From Toxotes chatareus (taxonomy: Eukaryota > Chordata > Actinopteri > Toxotidae), in contig CM028894.1 of the NCBI GenBank assembly GCA_016801885.1, positions 7,943,241 through 8,007,240 of the forward strand: a stretch of 64,000 nucleotides of DNA. Reading direction: 5' to 3'. A program made the translations under genes and the position numbers. Below the pieces are notes generated by a model. That model was not told where the DNA came from. It saw only the letters and a program-made list of their open reading frames with translations, and did no database searches. Positions 63,801 to 64,000 of this stretch are shown piece by piece (the stretch's first letter is position 1; every line of letters begins with the position of its first letter).

Positions 63801-64000
63801 ATAGTATAGTAAGGCATCAAAATCGGACAAAAAAAGTCAAAAAAAATTTTTTCCACCTCAAAATGTCATAAAAACGTCATAGTATAGTATATGTTTTTTT
63901 CGGGCAAAAAAGTCAAAAATTTTTTCCACCTCAAAATGTCATAAAAATGTCATAGTAAAATACGTTTTTTCGACAAAAAAGTAAATTTTTTTCCACCTCA
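30854..64000. repeat. Satellite array, monomer about 76 bp, continuing past the window end
   Basis: Head-to-tail monomers with the landmarks CCTCAAAATGTCATAAAAAA, CGTCATAGTATAGTATGGCG, then either TCAAAATCGG or TTTTTTTCGG, then CCAAAAAAAGTCAAAA and a T-run ending CCA. Landmark spacing in clean copies is 76, 76, 76, 76, 77 bp (31183 to 31488). At this length about 430-450 monomers fit here. GC is about one third. The first copies (to about 31260) are more diverged and read GGCCTC in place of CCACCTC. Since 76 is not a multiple of three, open frames pass through all three registers and yield repeated peptides (such as FSTSKCHKKRHSIV or YYDVFYDILRWKK) on either strand; these are not genes. Confidence 0.97.
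31449..32260. repeat. Higher-order repeat of four satellite monomers (candidate)
   Basis: Diagnostic variants recur about every four monomers. AAGGCATC occurs at 31523, 31827 and 32129 (spacing 304 and 302). CATACTATAG follows the last two, near 31890 and 32195. The order of variant monomers around them is the same. The same marker pair recurs at 36391 and about 36456, 4564 bp from the 31827 copy, close to 15 times 304. Confidence 0.5.

Noticed and set aside
31183..64000. CRISPR-like regularity (short repeats at constant spacing)
   Set aside because: There are no distinct spacers; the whole unit repeats, the genome is eukaryotic, and the period is that of a satellite.

Overview
The window is vertebrate nuclear DNA, almost certainly from a ray-finned (teleost) fish. 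Evidence: GT-AG introns, a recognisable adiponectin receptor gene (adipor2), abundant CA/GT microsatellites, a Tc1-like transposon of the fish type, and a hAT-type MITE. No bacterial-style gene, CRISPR array, rRNA or convincing tRNA gene was seen.

Layout. (1) 1-8690: AT-rich non-coding DNA upstream of or within the 5' part of adipor2, with microsatellites, old repeat fragments and one perfect 25-bp fold-back palindrome. (2) 8829-19293: seven coding exons of adipor2 on the + strand, joining in frame to 378 codons with the zinc-site residues in place, then a 3'UTR ending near 21565. (3) 22500-28500: a second, unrecognised + strand transcription unit. It has a CCAAT-type promoter, a non-coding first exon, a small coding exon set that joins to a 66-residue protein, and a series of intragenic tandem duplications. 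These left decayed extra copies of its short exons, a second intact set of terminal exons, and four copies of a hairpin whose base pairing is kept although its sequence varies. (4) 29118-30851: a defective Tc1-like transposon with a 204-bp hAT-type MITE nested inside it, inserted into the first, degenerate monomer of the next region. (5) 30854-64000: a satellite array with a monomer of about 76 bp, about one third GC, running off the window end. There are signs of a four-monomer higher-order repeat and a near-palindromic core. Beyond about 32.2 kb the array is full of small indels, which looks at least partly like unpolished long-read consensus. Short open frames in the array, on both strands, are translated satellite and not genes.

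adipor2 (a membrane receptor with ceramidase-like activity) and the downstream gene lie head to tail with about 1.1 kb between them; nothing suggests they act together. The parts most worth follow-up are the tandemly amplified exon/hairpin locus and the satellite.
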